This document shows, one piece after another, positions 42,968 through 54,600 of a DNA stretch of 64,000 nucleotides (position 1 is its first letter; the number at the start of each line of letters is the position of its first letter). This stretch comes from Jaenimonas drosophilae. Its lineage: Eukaryota; Euglenozoa; Kinetoplastea; Trypanosomatida; Trypanosomatidae. The notes beneath the pieces are model-generated. The model was not told where the DNA came from. It did not search any database and worked only from the letters and a program-made list of their open reading frames with translations. The stretch spans positions 22,696 through 86,695 of the forward strand of contig JASAON010001605.1 in assembly GCA_030849065.1 (NCBI GenBank), read 5' to 3'. Made by a program: the position numbers and the translations under genes.

Positions 42968-45900
42968 TTAGCGGGGGATGGATGGATGAGCCATCATCTC
43001 ATCGCTCGATGTGGAGCAGGCCGCGAGCTCACCGAAGCGCTGAATCCATTCTGTGCGGAGGAGCTCCATCGCGGTGTACCGCCGTGATGGGTCCCAGTGA
43101 AGACAGCAGCGGAGGAAGTGCTGAAAGGCCTCCATCTCCTCCACATTGCCATCAAACTTGGCGAGCAACGCCGCGCGCAGTTGGTTCCATGCGGGTGTTG
43201 TTGGGGCCTGCACATCATCATCATCATCATCAACACCATGATGATGCTCATCATGGCACAGATGTACGTGTTGCTGATGTGTGAAGAAGGATGGATCATC
43301 CTCATCCATGATCTCGTCGGCATGTAGAGGACGACCACTCACAACATCATAATACGTGTGGAGATGCAGGCCTTGTGGCGCTCGCAGAAGTACATCATCG
43401 GGAGGTGGCCCAATGAGCCGCGTCATGAGTTGGAGCTGCACCACATCCAAATCCACTTCCGCGTCATCAACGTACACACCTCGACCAGAGATGATCTCCT
43501 CCTCTTCTTCATTCAGAGGATATGCATCATCATCGCAGCCATTCCGGCGCCTCACCGCGCGCTGCCGTGTTGTTTCCGCATCAAACAAGAAGGTGCCCAT
43601 GACGAGCTCATACGCGACGCAGCCCATTGACCAGACGTCAACGGCGGTGTGGAGATGTTGGCCCAGGATTACCTCCGGTGCGCGGTACTCCCTACTCTGA
43701 ATCGCATCCCCACGCCGATATGCCTGAATGCGCATCACGGCCAACTCCGCATCCGTTGGCATCAGGATGCGACGGAGTACATGCCCATCTACATGAAAAT
43801 TGCACGAAGATGATGTTGTGGAGGCGTTGTGCGCGTTGTTGTTGTTGTTGTTGTGGTTGGTGGTGGTGGCGTGGTTGTGCGTTGCGTACAAAGACAACAT
43901 GGAGCTCTCCAGCGATGGATGGAGGCAAATGGGTCCGGCGGAGTGCATCTCGTTGAGATCGGCGCTGCTGCCGCCCGCGCTGCGAAGGTTGTGGAGGAGG
44001 CCGGGGCAGAGCTGATCGATGCGCGCCAACATGATGGCGGCTTGTGTCGCGGGGTCCTCGCGGAGCAGCACCTCCACGTCGATGCCCAGGTGGCGGAGTA
44101 TCTCCTCACCAAGACGGAGGGCGGGTGGCATGAGAAAGCTCAAGCTGAGGTCTGCCACCTTCACTTGATACAACACACGCTGCCCATGTTCGTCCTCATC
44201 TTCATCTTCGTGATGAGCTTCATCACCTCTTGTGGTGCTCTTCTTGTGTGTGGAGGAGGCCCTCTTCCCATTGGCTGCATGTACGTAGGCCTGCACGTGT
44301 TGGCGTTGATGTCTGTGGTCGCTCCACAGCCGCCGACTGGTGGTGGCAAGCTGATGTGATTGAAGCTCCATCATCTCCGCCGCCGCCCACTCCTCCACCT
44401 CCTCGAAGAGAAGATTTTCAGGCTTAATATCGCAATGGGCAATGTGGAGGTGCGCAAGAAGAGCGAGGCCACGCAACGTGCTCACCATGATGGATCGCAC
44501 AATGGGCACGGCGAGGCCGTGGAGCTCCGCTTCGTTGATGGCGGCATCCACTCCAACCCCAACAACATCCATGGCGAGGCAGTGATGAATGCCGTGAGGG
44601 CCCTTCACCAGGAAGTTGTCCTTCACGGAGATGAGATGGCGCTGATAGCTGCCACACGTGATATCGTCTGTGGTGAAGGAGTGGGCCACACGATGGAGCA
44701 TCTCCACCAGTGCGGAGCGTTGTGCTGCATCGAGTGGCTCTACATCAGCCAAATGGGGCACATGTGGGGTGGCGGTGGCCATGGACGAGGATAAGAGCGG
44801 GCGCTGAGCACCATCATCATCATCATCATCCTCATCCCTGGGCCGACCAGGTGCAGGTGCAGCGGTTGTGGGCGGAGCACCAACATGATGATCCTCAAAG
44901 CTAATGTGGAAGCGATGCTGCAGCGCGTGGAGCTCCATCTTGTTTTTGATGTACGTGTGCAGTGCGCCCTCGTAGACGGCACAGGTGCCGTACTCCTCCC
45001 CACACCGGAATGCCTTGATGGCCACGAACATGGGCCGGTCGGCGGGGTTCATCACCGCACGCACCAGATCCTCTCCAACCTGCTGTAGAAGCTGCCGTCG
45101 GGCGGCGGAGCATTGATCGAGATCAACGGCCAACCACACACGCCCACTGCGGCCAACACCGAGCGGGTGGATGAGCACGTAGTGATGGCCGACCGTCTCT
45201 CCATCCACGCAGGGGAGGTGGCCTCCTTCGCCAAAGTTGTTTTCGCTGCGCTGCGTGGACCCATCACCATCACCAACATCATCTTCGTCTTCCTTCCTTT
45301 CATCATCATCGTCGCGGAGATCTCTGGATGCCCAGTTGGTGTCGTTGGGACGTGCCGTTGTGGCTGCCATCCACGGACGTGGAGATGGAGATCCTTCATC
45401 ATCATCATCATCGCTGTTGTTCTTGTTGCCTCCTCGACGTTGGCGGTGGTGGCCACGGTTCAGGAGAGCATCCTCCACCTCCATCTGCTGGAGGAGCTGC
45501 TCCTTCTCCTGCATGAGCTGGTCCCAGCGAGGAATGCGCGGCACTGAATCTGATTTTTCAGTTTCGTGCTGATCACCATCATCATCAACATCATGACGAA
45601 CTTCATCCTTCATCGCCGCACGGGCGGGAGGGGTGGCGGCGCTTGAGGAGGCGGTGGCGCTGCTGCGTACCGTTGGGCTTGTGTGTTGGCGATGGAAGGA
45701 GCTTCGGCTGCGTGAGGCGCGCATCGCTCGGCGAAGATATGTGCTCGCGTGCATCGTGGAGGCTGGCCCAAACACCCGCGCGTAGCTCGATTCGCGCCAC
45801 GCCTCCACATGCTCAAACAACGCCTCCATTGACCACGCCAGCGCCAACCCGCCTTCTGCCGCTTCCTCCGGGCTGGCCCACGTCTGTAGCGCATCGAGCG

Positions 45901-46096
45901 GTTGTTGTTGTGGGAGATCATCGTGCATCTCCGCTATCAGCCGGTGGCACATCCACCGCCGACTGCTGCTGCTGCTGCTGATGGAGGCAGCATCGCGTGG
46001 TGGTGAGCTGCCAAAGCTCGGCTGACGAGATGAAATGGAGGCCTGCGAGGAGGTGGATCGCTGCGATGGCATGTTTCCGCGGCCGTTGATGCTCAT
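42968..46096 (-). CDS. SRPK-family protein kinase with long inserts
   Basis: 1042 residues from the ATG at 46096, which follows a GTGGCTAG acceptor. The first 300 residues are Ser/Asp-rich and disordered. The kinase domain is split as in SR-protein kinases. It has a lobe with a Gly-rich loop near 312-320 (LGVGRSGRVWLAVD), the lysine in VAIKAF near 358, HCDIKPENLL near 555 (SRPK type HxDIKPEN), VKVADLS near 650, EYRAPEVILG near 807, and WSMGCVAYELVMGTFLF after it. Spacers of about 150 residues, including an Asn/His-rich run, separate the parts. SRPKs phosphorylate Arg-Ser domains; the bipartite RS protein in this window is a possible substrate (inference). DLS replaces the usual DLG or DFG of the magnesium loop. 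Confidence 0.8.
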   Translation of the reverse strand: MSINGRGNMPSQRSTSSQASISSRQPSFGSSPPRDAASISSSSSSRRWMCHRLIAEMHDDLPQQQPLDALQTWASPEEAAEGGLALAWSMEALFEHVEAWRESSYARVFGPASTMHASTYLRRAMRASRSRSSFHRQHTSPTVRSSATASSSAATPPARAAMKDEVRHDVDDDGDQHETEKSDSVPRIPRWDQLMQEKEQLLQQMEVEDALLNRGHHRQRRGGNKNNSDDDDDEGSPSPRPWMAATTARPNDTNWASRDLRDDDDERKEDEDDVGDGDGSTQRSENNFGEGGHLPCVDGETVGHHYVLIHPLGVGRSGRVWLAVDLDQCSAARRQLLQQVGEDLVRAVMNPADRPMFVAIKAFRCGEEYGTCAVYEGALHTYIKNKMELHALQHRFHISFEDHHVGAPPTTAAPAPGRPRDEDDDDDDGAQRPLLSSSMATATPHVPHLADVEPLDAAQRSALVEMLHRVAHSFTTDDITCGSYQRHLISVKDNFLVKGPHGIHHCLAMDVVGVGVDAAINEAELHGLAVPIVRSIMVSTLRGLALLAHLHIAHCDIKPENLLFEEVEEWAAAEMMELQSHQLATTSRRLWSDHRHQRQHVQAYVHAANGKRASSTHKKSTTRGDEAHHEDEDEDEHGQRVLYQVKVADLSLSFLMPPALRLGEEILRHLGIDVEVLLREDPATQAAIMLARIDQLCPGLLHNLRSAGGSSADLNEMHSAGPICLHPSLESSMLSLYATHNHATTTNHNNNNNNAHNASTTSSSCNFHVDGHVLRRILMPTDAELAVMRIQAYRRGDAIQSREYRAPEVILGQHLHTAVDVWSMGCVAYELVMGTFLFDAETTRQRAVRRRNGCDDDAYPLNEEEEEIISGRGVYVDDAEVDLDVVQLQLMTRLIGPPPDDVLLRAPQGLHLHTYYDVVSGRPLHADEIMDEDDPSFFTHQQHVHLCHDEHHHGVDDDDDDVQAPTTPAWNQLRAALLAKFDGNVEEMEAFQHFLRCCLHWDPSRRYTAMELLRTEWIQRFGELAACSTSSDEMMAHPSIPR

Positions 46097-46378
46097 CCTT
46101 CGTCGTCTATGCTCTTCTAGCCACACATGCACATGGAGTGTACGTTAGAGAAGGAAAACACAAGTGTGCTGTTGTTGTTGGATGAGGACGATAGAGCTAC
46201 CGAGTCCCTAGAAGCTGCAACAACACAAAATGAAAAGAGAAGAAGGAGATGAGGATGGCGAGGTGCGAGGACATCAACGTGTTGGATCTGAAGCCAACAA
46301 GAACGCTTGCATCACGGGAATTAAGTGTGTGTCTGTGTGTGTGATAAGAGGAGCATGTGGAGCATCCTTCAGAGATGA

Positions 46379-48211
46379 TCATCGACGTACATCCCTGCGC
46401 GACCACCGCTCCATTCCGCGCAGTGGTGGTATGCCCCACTGCCGCCGCAGGCAATTAGCGGCATCCTCGACGAGCGGCGGTGTGCCATGCGCAGAAACAA
46501 CATACCGAATATAGCGCTGACGTGTGATGGCGTCAATGGAGGATTGGAGCTCACCCACATTGGCTTGCTTGATCTTGTACAGCGGGGCGATGTCGGTGCG
46601 TTTGTGGTTGCCGCGTTTCATGAATTTAAACCACACGCGGCACATCCACGAATTCACTGGATCTAAATCGCTGTATTCCCCATGGTACACGTCGGTGCAG
46701 GCGAGGGCTGCGGCCTGGGCATCGTACAGGACGTACTCATCCGCGGCGGCATCTCCAGCGACGCGGAGGAGCTCAATCCGTGGGGTGAGCTCCACACGCT
46801 CCAGAACATCGGCACCACTTCCCTCACGCTGAGTCAAGCTCGATAGGAGCTGAAGGCGATGAGCGTCCTCGCGGCGTAGGCCAACGAAGGATTGCGGCGG
46901 CAGCGCAACGGCCTCGCGGTGCTTCCACAGAACCTCGGCCGGATCAGCATCCTCACCACCATCACCTTCGTGATGTGAAGATGGTTGTTGTTGTTGTGGT
47001 GCTGCTGCTGCGAGCTCCGCCTCATCCACCTCTGGAAACTCCAGGCCCATGGATCCATCCGTCATCACTTGATAGCCCGCCGACGAGGTCTGCGAAGAAG
47101 AAGAAGATGATGATGAGTCGGCGCCTTTCTGCGATGCACCTCCCGCGATAGGGATGGGCCCGCTTGAAAAGATGCGTGCCTCTGGAAACGCATCCGCCCA
47201 CACCTGCACATGCCGGTAGCTGTGCCGGCTTGGCACCACAATCGCCATCACCGCACGCTTCTCATTGTGGAGCTTGCGCAGCACCTCCTCAAAGGCCACC
47301 TCATTTACCTCGATGGGGTTGTACAGGACCGTGTACCCGCCACACACCTCGCGCATCGGCGGCGTGAAGTGCGATGGATCCGGCACCTCTGCCTCCGCAT
47401 CTGCAGCGTTGAGATGATTAGGATAGAAGAGCGCGAAGAAACGGTTGTTGGCCTCACGACCGCTGGAGGACTGCTCCGGCGAGGGGAATTTGGAGGGTTG
47501 ATATGCGTCACCACGACGTGATGAACGCTTCGAGGTGCCTCCGCTAGTTGTGTTGGATGTAGATGAGCTTGAGTACTTGGCGGAGCCGCCTCGTCGCTGG
47601 ATGGAGGCCGGGATGGGGGTGCCCGGCGGCGGCTGGCGCTGCGGCCGTTTGCGGAGCTCCGCGGGATCGATGGGATTCGCAGCCTTGAGGAGCTCTCGAT
47701 TGATTCCAGGGAGGGGTGGCAGCTCTATTCCCGTCTTCATCTTCATCCCCACAGGGTCCTCCTCCTCCTCCTCCTCCGCTGGTGCCCTCTGTTGCTGCTC
47801 ATCCTCCTTCTTCATCTTGTATGCGTTCTGATCCTCGTCGGGGGAGGCCAGCATGAGTGCCTTGGCATCCACATCAAAATCGCTCACAAACATCATGGTG
47901 CTGTCGAGCTTGGTCGTATCGTCGCGCATGTAGCGGAGTCCAGCCATCACTTTCATGATGCCGTGGAGCTCCTCGGTGAGGTGCAGCTGAGGGGAGGGCT
48001 GCGAGGGATCGCTCTGCTTCTCAATGAAGTACTTGTGTGCGTAGACGTCGGCTGGTCGTTTGTTGGCGAACAATTGCGCAACGGCAGCCACTCCTTGCGG
48101 AAATGGAACACGTCCACGAACAAAAAAGGTGGACGGATTGTGGAGGTCCGTGACGAGGCCGTACATCCGCCGTACGCTGTCTTGGATCATGTAGGAGGCC
48201 TTGGACATCAT
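46379..48211 (-). CDS. DUF4336-like (metallo-beta-lactamase-related) protein
   Basis: 610 residues. Residues about 1-120 are unrecognised and soluble; 120-270 are Glu/Pro/Ser-rich linker. From about 290 two blocks resemble DUF4336 proteins, a metallo-beta-lactamase-fold relative. The first is YTVLYNPIEVNEVAFEEVLR, IVVPSRHSYRHVQVWADAFP and EARIFSSGPI. The second, near 520-600, is CRVWFKFMKRGNHKRTDIAP, RQRYIRYVVSAHGTPPLVED and CLRRQWG. A long Ser and Gln-rich insert sits between them. The His residues of the first block (RHSYRH) and the AHG of the second could be metal ligands. The reaction is unknown for the family. The start (MMSK) follows CACTGTAG by about 29 bases. Confidence 0.6.
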   Translation of the reverse strand: MMSKASYMIQDSVRRMYGLVTDLHNPSTFFVRGRVPFPQGVAAVAQLFANKRPADVYAHKYFIEKQSDPSQPSPQLHLTEELHGIMKVMAGLRYMRDDTTKLDSTMMFVSDFDVDAKALMLASPDEDQNAYKMKKEDEQQQRAPAEEEEEEDPVGMKMKTGIELPPLPGINRELLKAANPIDPAELRKRPQRQPPPGTPIPASIQRRGGSAKYSSSSTSNTTSGGTSKRSSRRGDAYQPSKFPSPEQSSSGREANNRFFALFYPNHLNAADAEAEVPDPSHFTPPMREVCGGYTVLYNPIEVNEVAFEEVLRKLHNEKRAVMAIVVPSRHSYRHVQVWADAFPEARIFSSGPIPIAGGASQKGADSSSSSSSSQTSSAGYQVMTDGSMGLEFPEVDEAELAAAAPQQQQPSSHHEGDGGEDADPAEVLWKHREAVALPPQSFVGLRREDAHRLQLLSSLTQREGSGADVLERVELTPRIELLRVAGDAAADEYVLYDAQAAALACTDVYHGEYSDLDPVNSWMCRVWFKFMKRGNHKRTDIAPLYKIKQANVGELQSSIDAITRQRYIRYVVSAHGTPPLVEDAANCLRRQWGIPPLRGMERWSRRDVRR

Positions 48212-48630
48212 CTTGCCTCACTCTTCTTCACCCTCACCTACAGTGAGTACGTGTGTGTGTGTGCGTGTGTCTGTCTTGTGCGGCGGACTACTACCTACAC
48301 ACCTACATCATGTTAATGAAGGAAGCAACACAAGAGGATGATACTCATGCATATCCATGCTCACACATGTACGAATGAGTGGTGCATGTACCCGACACAT
48401 GTGGTTATATGATACATGTAGTGTTGAAGGGTGAATACACGAACAGAAACAGGTGAAGGGTGTCAATGATGCTCATCACGCCATGATCCGCACATATGCG
48501 GCAACCACACTGAATGATGAGCATAGATGGACGATTTGTGTCTATGATAGAGCTCCAACAATCTCTCTCTCTCTCACTCTCTCTATGGGTAGGACATGGA
48601 TGCAACATGCAAAAAACATGATGCGCATCA
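48212..48630. other. Intergenic spacer
   Basis: No gene. A GT/CA microsatellite at about 48246-48268 and a CT run at about 48562-48582 (plus strand) are the only notable features. Probably the 3' UTR of CC2D2A does not extend here; this is the leader region of the DUF4336 gene joined to the CC2D2A 3' flank. Confidence 0.45.
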
Positions 48631-51600
48631 TCAGCTATCCTCGAAGGACACGCCACGACAAATGGCGACGAGAAATACCCACATGGCGTACACGTTGGTG
48701 GTGTAGCCCTTCACGTAGATGCCAGCGGCAAAGCTCACATCATCGGTGCCAACCTCATGCACAGCCTGCTCGTAAACCTTTTGGAGGATCTCATGAAACG
48801 TTTTGTCAGCGGGGTTGTACGACAGCGACACGGGTGAGCCAACAAGATGGAGGCAGGGCACCTCCCGCCCACGGACAAGCCGCGTACTCGTCTGCGCACG
48901 TTGCTGCTCCACGCTCATGTTGTTGTTTATGGCGGAGGTCTCGGTGAGAACGCTTTGATGAACGTTGGTTGGTGCGTGTGAGGAGGAGGCGAAGAAGTGT
49001 TGCGTCGCGGGGCGGCTGCGCTTGTGGTTGTGTGTGGCACTGACACCACGCACCGACTCCCCGAGATACTCCCGCAATTTATCCAGAGCACGTTGAGTGA
49101 TGTGTGGGAGGCGCTCACTGCCAAACGTGCAGCGCTCCTCCTCTGCGCAGACGAGCACCTCGCGCAGGATGGATTCTACACCGCGGTGATAGGCCGGCGG
49201 TCGGTGGTTGCGCCATGCGAGGAGGGCCCGACGTAGCGCATCGCGGAGCTCCACCTCCAGCCCACGTGTGGTGGCGGCCTCAGGGGCATTGAGGGCCAAG
49301 ACCTCGCGCTGAATAGGCTCCATCACCCGACGCGCGTGCACCATGAGCGGATCACGACGGAGATCGAAGCATGGGTTCCAGTAGGCCTTGTGGCTCAGGT
49401 CCCACGACATGCGATGTGGTTGGCCAGAAACCTGCACGTTGGCCCACGCCTGACAGTCGGAGAGGATCATCTCCACATCACGCAAGTTGGTGCCGTTGGG
49501 GCTCTCCAGGGAAGAGATGTGGCCGTTGTGTGGGTTAATAAGCCGCCAGTGTTGGCCCTCAAAGGCGTGCAGCACACACTGAGTCCTGTGGTAGGTGAGA
49601 CTGGTGCCAACAACAACGTAGGTCGGGTAGTTTGGCGCGAGATAGCGCAGGAAGTGCGCCAGAAGGAGGCCAAGCTCCAGACAATCTCCACTGCGCATCG
49701 AGAGGAGCTCAACATTGGTGTTCCATACATCCCGCTCTACCCACTTCATGATGTCAAGGGTGAAGGGTACCAACGAAACGTAGCGGATGGCCTCCATCAC
49801 CGTCGTGACGGTGCTCGGCGGAGGTCCGCCATGCGGGCGGAGGTAGCGGCATGCAAGGACCAAATCACCCGTGGAGCAGAACACAAATGGAGATACCTCG
49901 CGGTGAATGGCGTGTGGGTTGGCGCGGCCAATGGATCGGAACTTGCGCGCCATAGTCTTCCGCCACTTCAGCGCGCAGTGATGGAGGTAGCGGAGGCCAT
50001 CGGAGACGTTGAGCTCACGAACCAGACGAATCCACACCTCCTCCTTCAGCTTCTCGGGTTTACCACGCTGCAGTGGGGGCCATAGTGATATGTAGAGCTG
50101 CAAGGTTGGCTCCCGATTATATCCAGTGGCGAGTGCCGCCCCGCCACCACCACCACCGCCCCCGCCACCAATCGCACCGGACGGTTTTGGATAGGCGAAG
50201 CTCCCAAAATCATCGCTGTATACCGAATTGGATGGGGTTGTGGCGGTGTGAAACGGGTTGGCGAGGGAGTTGGTGGCCTCTCCACCGCCCCCGCCCTGAT
50301 CGCCCTCCTCCGTCTCGAGCCCATCTCGATCAGGTATATAGCCAAGGAGCCAACGCGGCGTGTGCAGCGGATAAACGCCCTCGATCCGCGCCTCATCGGC
50401 CTGATGGAGGGCGAAGAAGGGAATGCGTACGGAGCCCAGAAAGCGTCGCTCTGTGCGGAAGTGCGTCTCATGCGCCACCGCCCCCGTCGTCAGCATCGCC
50501 TTGGAGGGCAGCGCGATCTGCACCTTGTCGTAGACGGAGATGATGATGTCGTCGTCAATGAGGTTGAGCGTTTCTTCACTAAAATCGAGTGGCTGAAACG
50601 GGAGCTCCAGCGACTGAAACCAAGACGGGCTGCTGCCCACCTCGCTGCGTGAGTAGCCCGTCTCGCACACGAAGGTGGCCTGCACAAAAGGCTCCAGTGG
50701 GGTGCCATCCATGCGCTCGGGGAGGTGGTGGGCCTTCATAATGTGAATCTGGATGCGGCTGTCTTGACGACGCTGGAGGAGCTCCAGGTCAATCTCCTCC
50801 GTCTTTGGACGTTCGTCGCGACGCGGGTTGAGCTGACTGCGTGGGGTGAGATCGAGAACCAACTTGAGGTTGAACTTTGGCACCGTCACGTAGCGCTCGA
50901 GGAGCTGCTCATCGGTGGCGATGCGCACGCGTCGGTTGGTCAGCTTCATGCGACGCTGACGTTCCTGCCACAGCTTTCGCTTCGTCTCATTCGAGAGCGG
51001 CGTCAGGGCGAGGCCGGAGATGGCAGTGGGCTCGGCATAGTAGCGCTTCACGTCAAAGGAGGTGTTGCCGTACTCGTACTCCTTGTTGCGTTCATCGTCG
51101 TTGCGGGTGATCTCGCGGCGGACGCGACGGAACAAGTCGTGGCCTGCCATCTCCCCGAGCGGAATCGGCAGCTGAAACAGACGATCCTCCACCTGACTCT
51201 CCACCTTCACCTGCCCAGACACCGTGAGCCAACGTCGTCGCAGAAGACGAAGGCGCTTGGAGCGGAAGAAGCTACTGCTTCCCACCACTCGTCGATCAAG
51301 GTGGAAGAGCTGATTGCGAATGATGCCATTGAGCTCATTGTCCTTCTCCACAATGTCGGTACGCAACAACAAGTCGGTGAGGGCGGCGGTGTTGTGGTCT
51401 GCGGGCAGATCATCTGCCTCTGCGTGCGAGGATGGGTGCAGGAGACGATGATCCAGTTCGGATTTGCGGTGATAGCGAGAGCGACTTAAGTTGGTGCCTT
51501 TTTTAAGCGCATGTTCGCGACGACGACGTTCTCGAGTACGTGCAGCGGCCGCAATCTCTTCGGTACGATCTCGCTCCACATAGTAGCTCCGCAACACGCG

Positions 51601-54600
51601 CAGGAGTGGCAGATACTGCGGATCTCGTGGGTCAGCGGTTCCGCTCAGGAAGAGGTGCTCCATGTCCTCCATGGAGAGGCCATCGAAGCTCGTCCACGTT
51701 GTCGAGGTGGATATAACCCCGGAGAGGTTGGAGTTGAGGTACCGGCCAATAACTTTGCCACGATAGAAGAAGGAGATGGGGGGCTGGAGGGGCAGCAGCC
51801 GGTACTGACGGGTGAGGGTGGGCTCCACACGCACGGTGGCCACCACATTGCCCCGACCTGGACCATCCGTGACGGCAATGACGTGGAGGAGAATCTCCGC
51901 CGGCTGCAACTTGGTGCGTATCTCAAACGTTTCATTGAAGAAAACAAGTCGGGCGGTGGTGATGGGCCGAGGGAGGCTGCAGCCAACGTACTGCGGCGGC
52001 ATGGCGGCATTGGAGCGGGCGAAGACGACCACCTGGAAGAAACGCATCTCCTCCACAGGGGTCTGCACATCATCATCATCATCAACACTCTCACCGGCGT
52101 CGAAGTGGACGGCGTTGGTCAAGATGGGCACAGCCACGGTGGGTCCGCCGCTGCCGCGATGGCCAAGAGCGTCTGCTGCCGCATTGGAGGTGTGTTCTGG
52201 CGTGAGGATGGATGCCGGTATGTCCGCCCCCTCCACAACAGGGCTGTACTTCAGCACGTCCTCGCCCTCCACGTAGGGCGTCTCTTGTTGATGGCCGTAG
52301 CGGCACAAGAAGAAGTGAAAACGTCGGGGCCGTTGGCGCTCACGCGCCATCTCCCCCTGGCCCGCCGAGGACTGCAACAACACCGACGCATCTTGGCCAT
52401 CCTCCAAGGCGGGCGAGGAGGGGTCGATGATGGAGTTAACGAGGAAGGGGTCGCTGGCGGCACTGAGTACTCCGGCACTGTCGGAGGATGAGGAGAAGTT
52501 GTCAGGGACGGCATCACTGTTGGTGTTGCTCTCGTCGGAGTCAAAGACGTCGAAGCGACGAATGGTGTGCCGCTCTGGTGAGCGTGGGGAGATGGCCAGG
52601 CCTTCATCCTGTTGCGTCATGCGGCGTACTCGAAGTGGGGTGACGGCACATCCATCCATGGCGGGCTGAGCGCGTCGGCGCATCATGCGCTCCAACGCCC
52701 GCGCCTGTTCTTGGTTGGTGACCGAGAAGGGCAGCTCCGCCTCCGCCTCCGCCTCCTCCCCACGCAGGCGGCGCACACGCAGGACCAACTTCCAGACGGT
52801 GATCATGGCAGTCATGCAGGTGCGCTCCAAATCACGTGAGCGACTCGCCAACACGCGCAGCTCGTCCTCGAGCTGATCCACATCCTGTGTTCTGTGTTGT
52901 TGTTGCTGCAGATGCTGAATCTGGTCCTCATAGAAGGTGCGGCTCTTCAGGAAGGGCAACAAATTCATGGCGAGGAGGCGATAGCGTTCGTAGTGCTCCA
53001 TCAAGACAGCGATGAGGCACTCCTCTGGGGAGAAGGGCAGCAGCGACTGGGCGTCGGTGGCCATGGACATGAGGAGCGGAAACTGCAGCAGCAGCTCATC
53101 CAGCGGGGCGGCGTTGGCCATGCTCATGCCCAAGTTGGCCACCGAGCCGTTGAGAAGAAGTCGTCCGAGGCTGTTTTGCCGGACGGAGCTCAGGAAGTCC
53201 ACCGGATTGGCACTCGTCGCCTTCCCTGCCTGTGCGAAGGGGTGAAAACGAATGTAATCAATGTGGATGGAGTAGCTGCGGTAGGCCGTCGTCTTGGCCG
53301 TCTCAAACTCACCCACGTTGGCACTGAAGAGGGAAGCGTCGCGCACCTTGCGGAAGTCGTACTGCGGACGACAGTTCTCCTCAATGACGAAGTGGTTGAG
53401 CACGTGCGGGGTTTGTAGGTCAAAGGCACGACTGAGGCGTGCGGCACGGTTGCGGAAGGCGCTGCTCGGGTGGAGGAACATGTCGGAGAGAAGGGCGCGG
53501 GTGATGGTGGCGGCGAAGGCGTGCTCAATCGCCGGGGGCATCGTGGCACGCTGGCGGCCATCCACTCCGCTGCTGCTGGGGGCACCAATGAGAGAAAAAT
53601 CCAGGCCATCCGTGGGGCTGCACAGACGACGCTGAAGAACGTGTAGGCGATCTTCCAGAAAGTCGGCGAGTGTGATGAGGGATTCCATCGCGGCACCCTT
53701 GCGACGCCACAACGGCACCAGGCGATCGAGGATGGGCCGTTGTTGGTCCTCCTCCTCCTCCATTGGAGAGAGAAGAGGGCAGAGATCGTCTTCATCGTCA
53801 TCCACATCATCAACTTCGTCACTGCCATCATCAAAACTCCCGCGAGGGGTTGAGGAGGAGAGCACCACCACCGCGGCGGTTGTGGATGCATCTAGTTGCG
53901 ATGCTGGACTAAGAAGGCCAGGGTCTGTGGCAGGGCTCTGCAATCCGCCCTCGCGCTTCTTGGCTCCGTAAACCTCCATCTTCTTGGCGGGCTTGGTGCC
54001 CCATCGACCTCCATCGTTGCCCGCCTTCACCTGGTCGATGAGCTGCCGCAGACCCTTGATGTCGGCCCGCAACATTGCCACTACCGTATCGACGGGGAGC
54101 TGCCCCGAGCCGGGGGAGATGGAGGAGGTGTTTTGGAAGAGCAGCACATCGCTCAGGCGGTGAATCCAGTACGGCATTGGCCCACACTCAAAAGAGGAGA
54201 GCTCCATGCTGCCATCATCTGCCGCGGCGCCGGCCATCTCGGCCTCAAGGGCACGCATGCGTGCCTCCAACGCCTCGGGATCGTCGGGGTTGTAGTCCTC
54301 CTCCCACAAGGGGCGGTAGGTGGGCTCGGAGCTCTCCTCCTCATCTTCCGATCCAGCTGGGGAGATGCCAGATCGCTCGTTGCGGCTTGAACTGCCGCCG
54401 TGGCGGCGTCGATGCCGGCGTTGCGTGCGTTGCCCTGTGGAGGCCCTACTTGGGTTTCGCGAGCCGCCGCCATCCTTGCGACGGCGTCGCTGCTTCTTCG
54501 ACTTGGAGTCCTCTGAGCGACCACGTCGAGCCGGGGAGTTGGTGGAGGCCGAGCGTGCGCGGCGGCCCTTGGCGCTTGACGACCTTCCCTTGCTGTGCGT

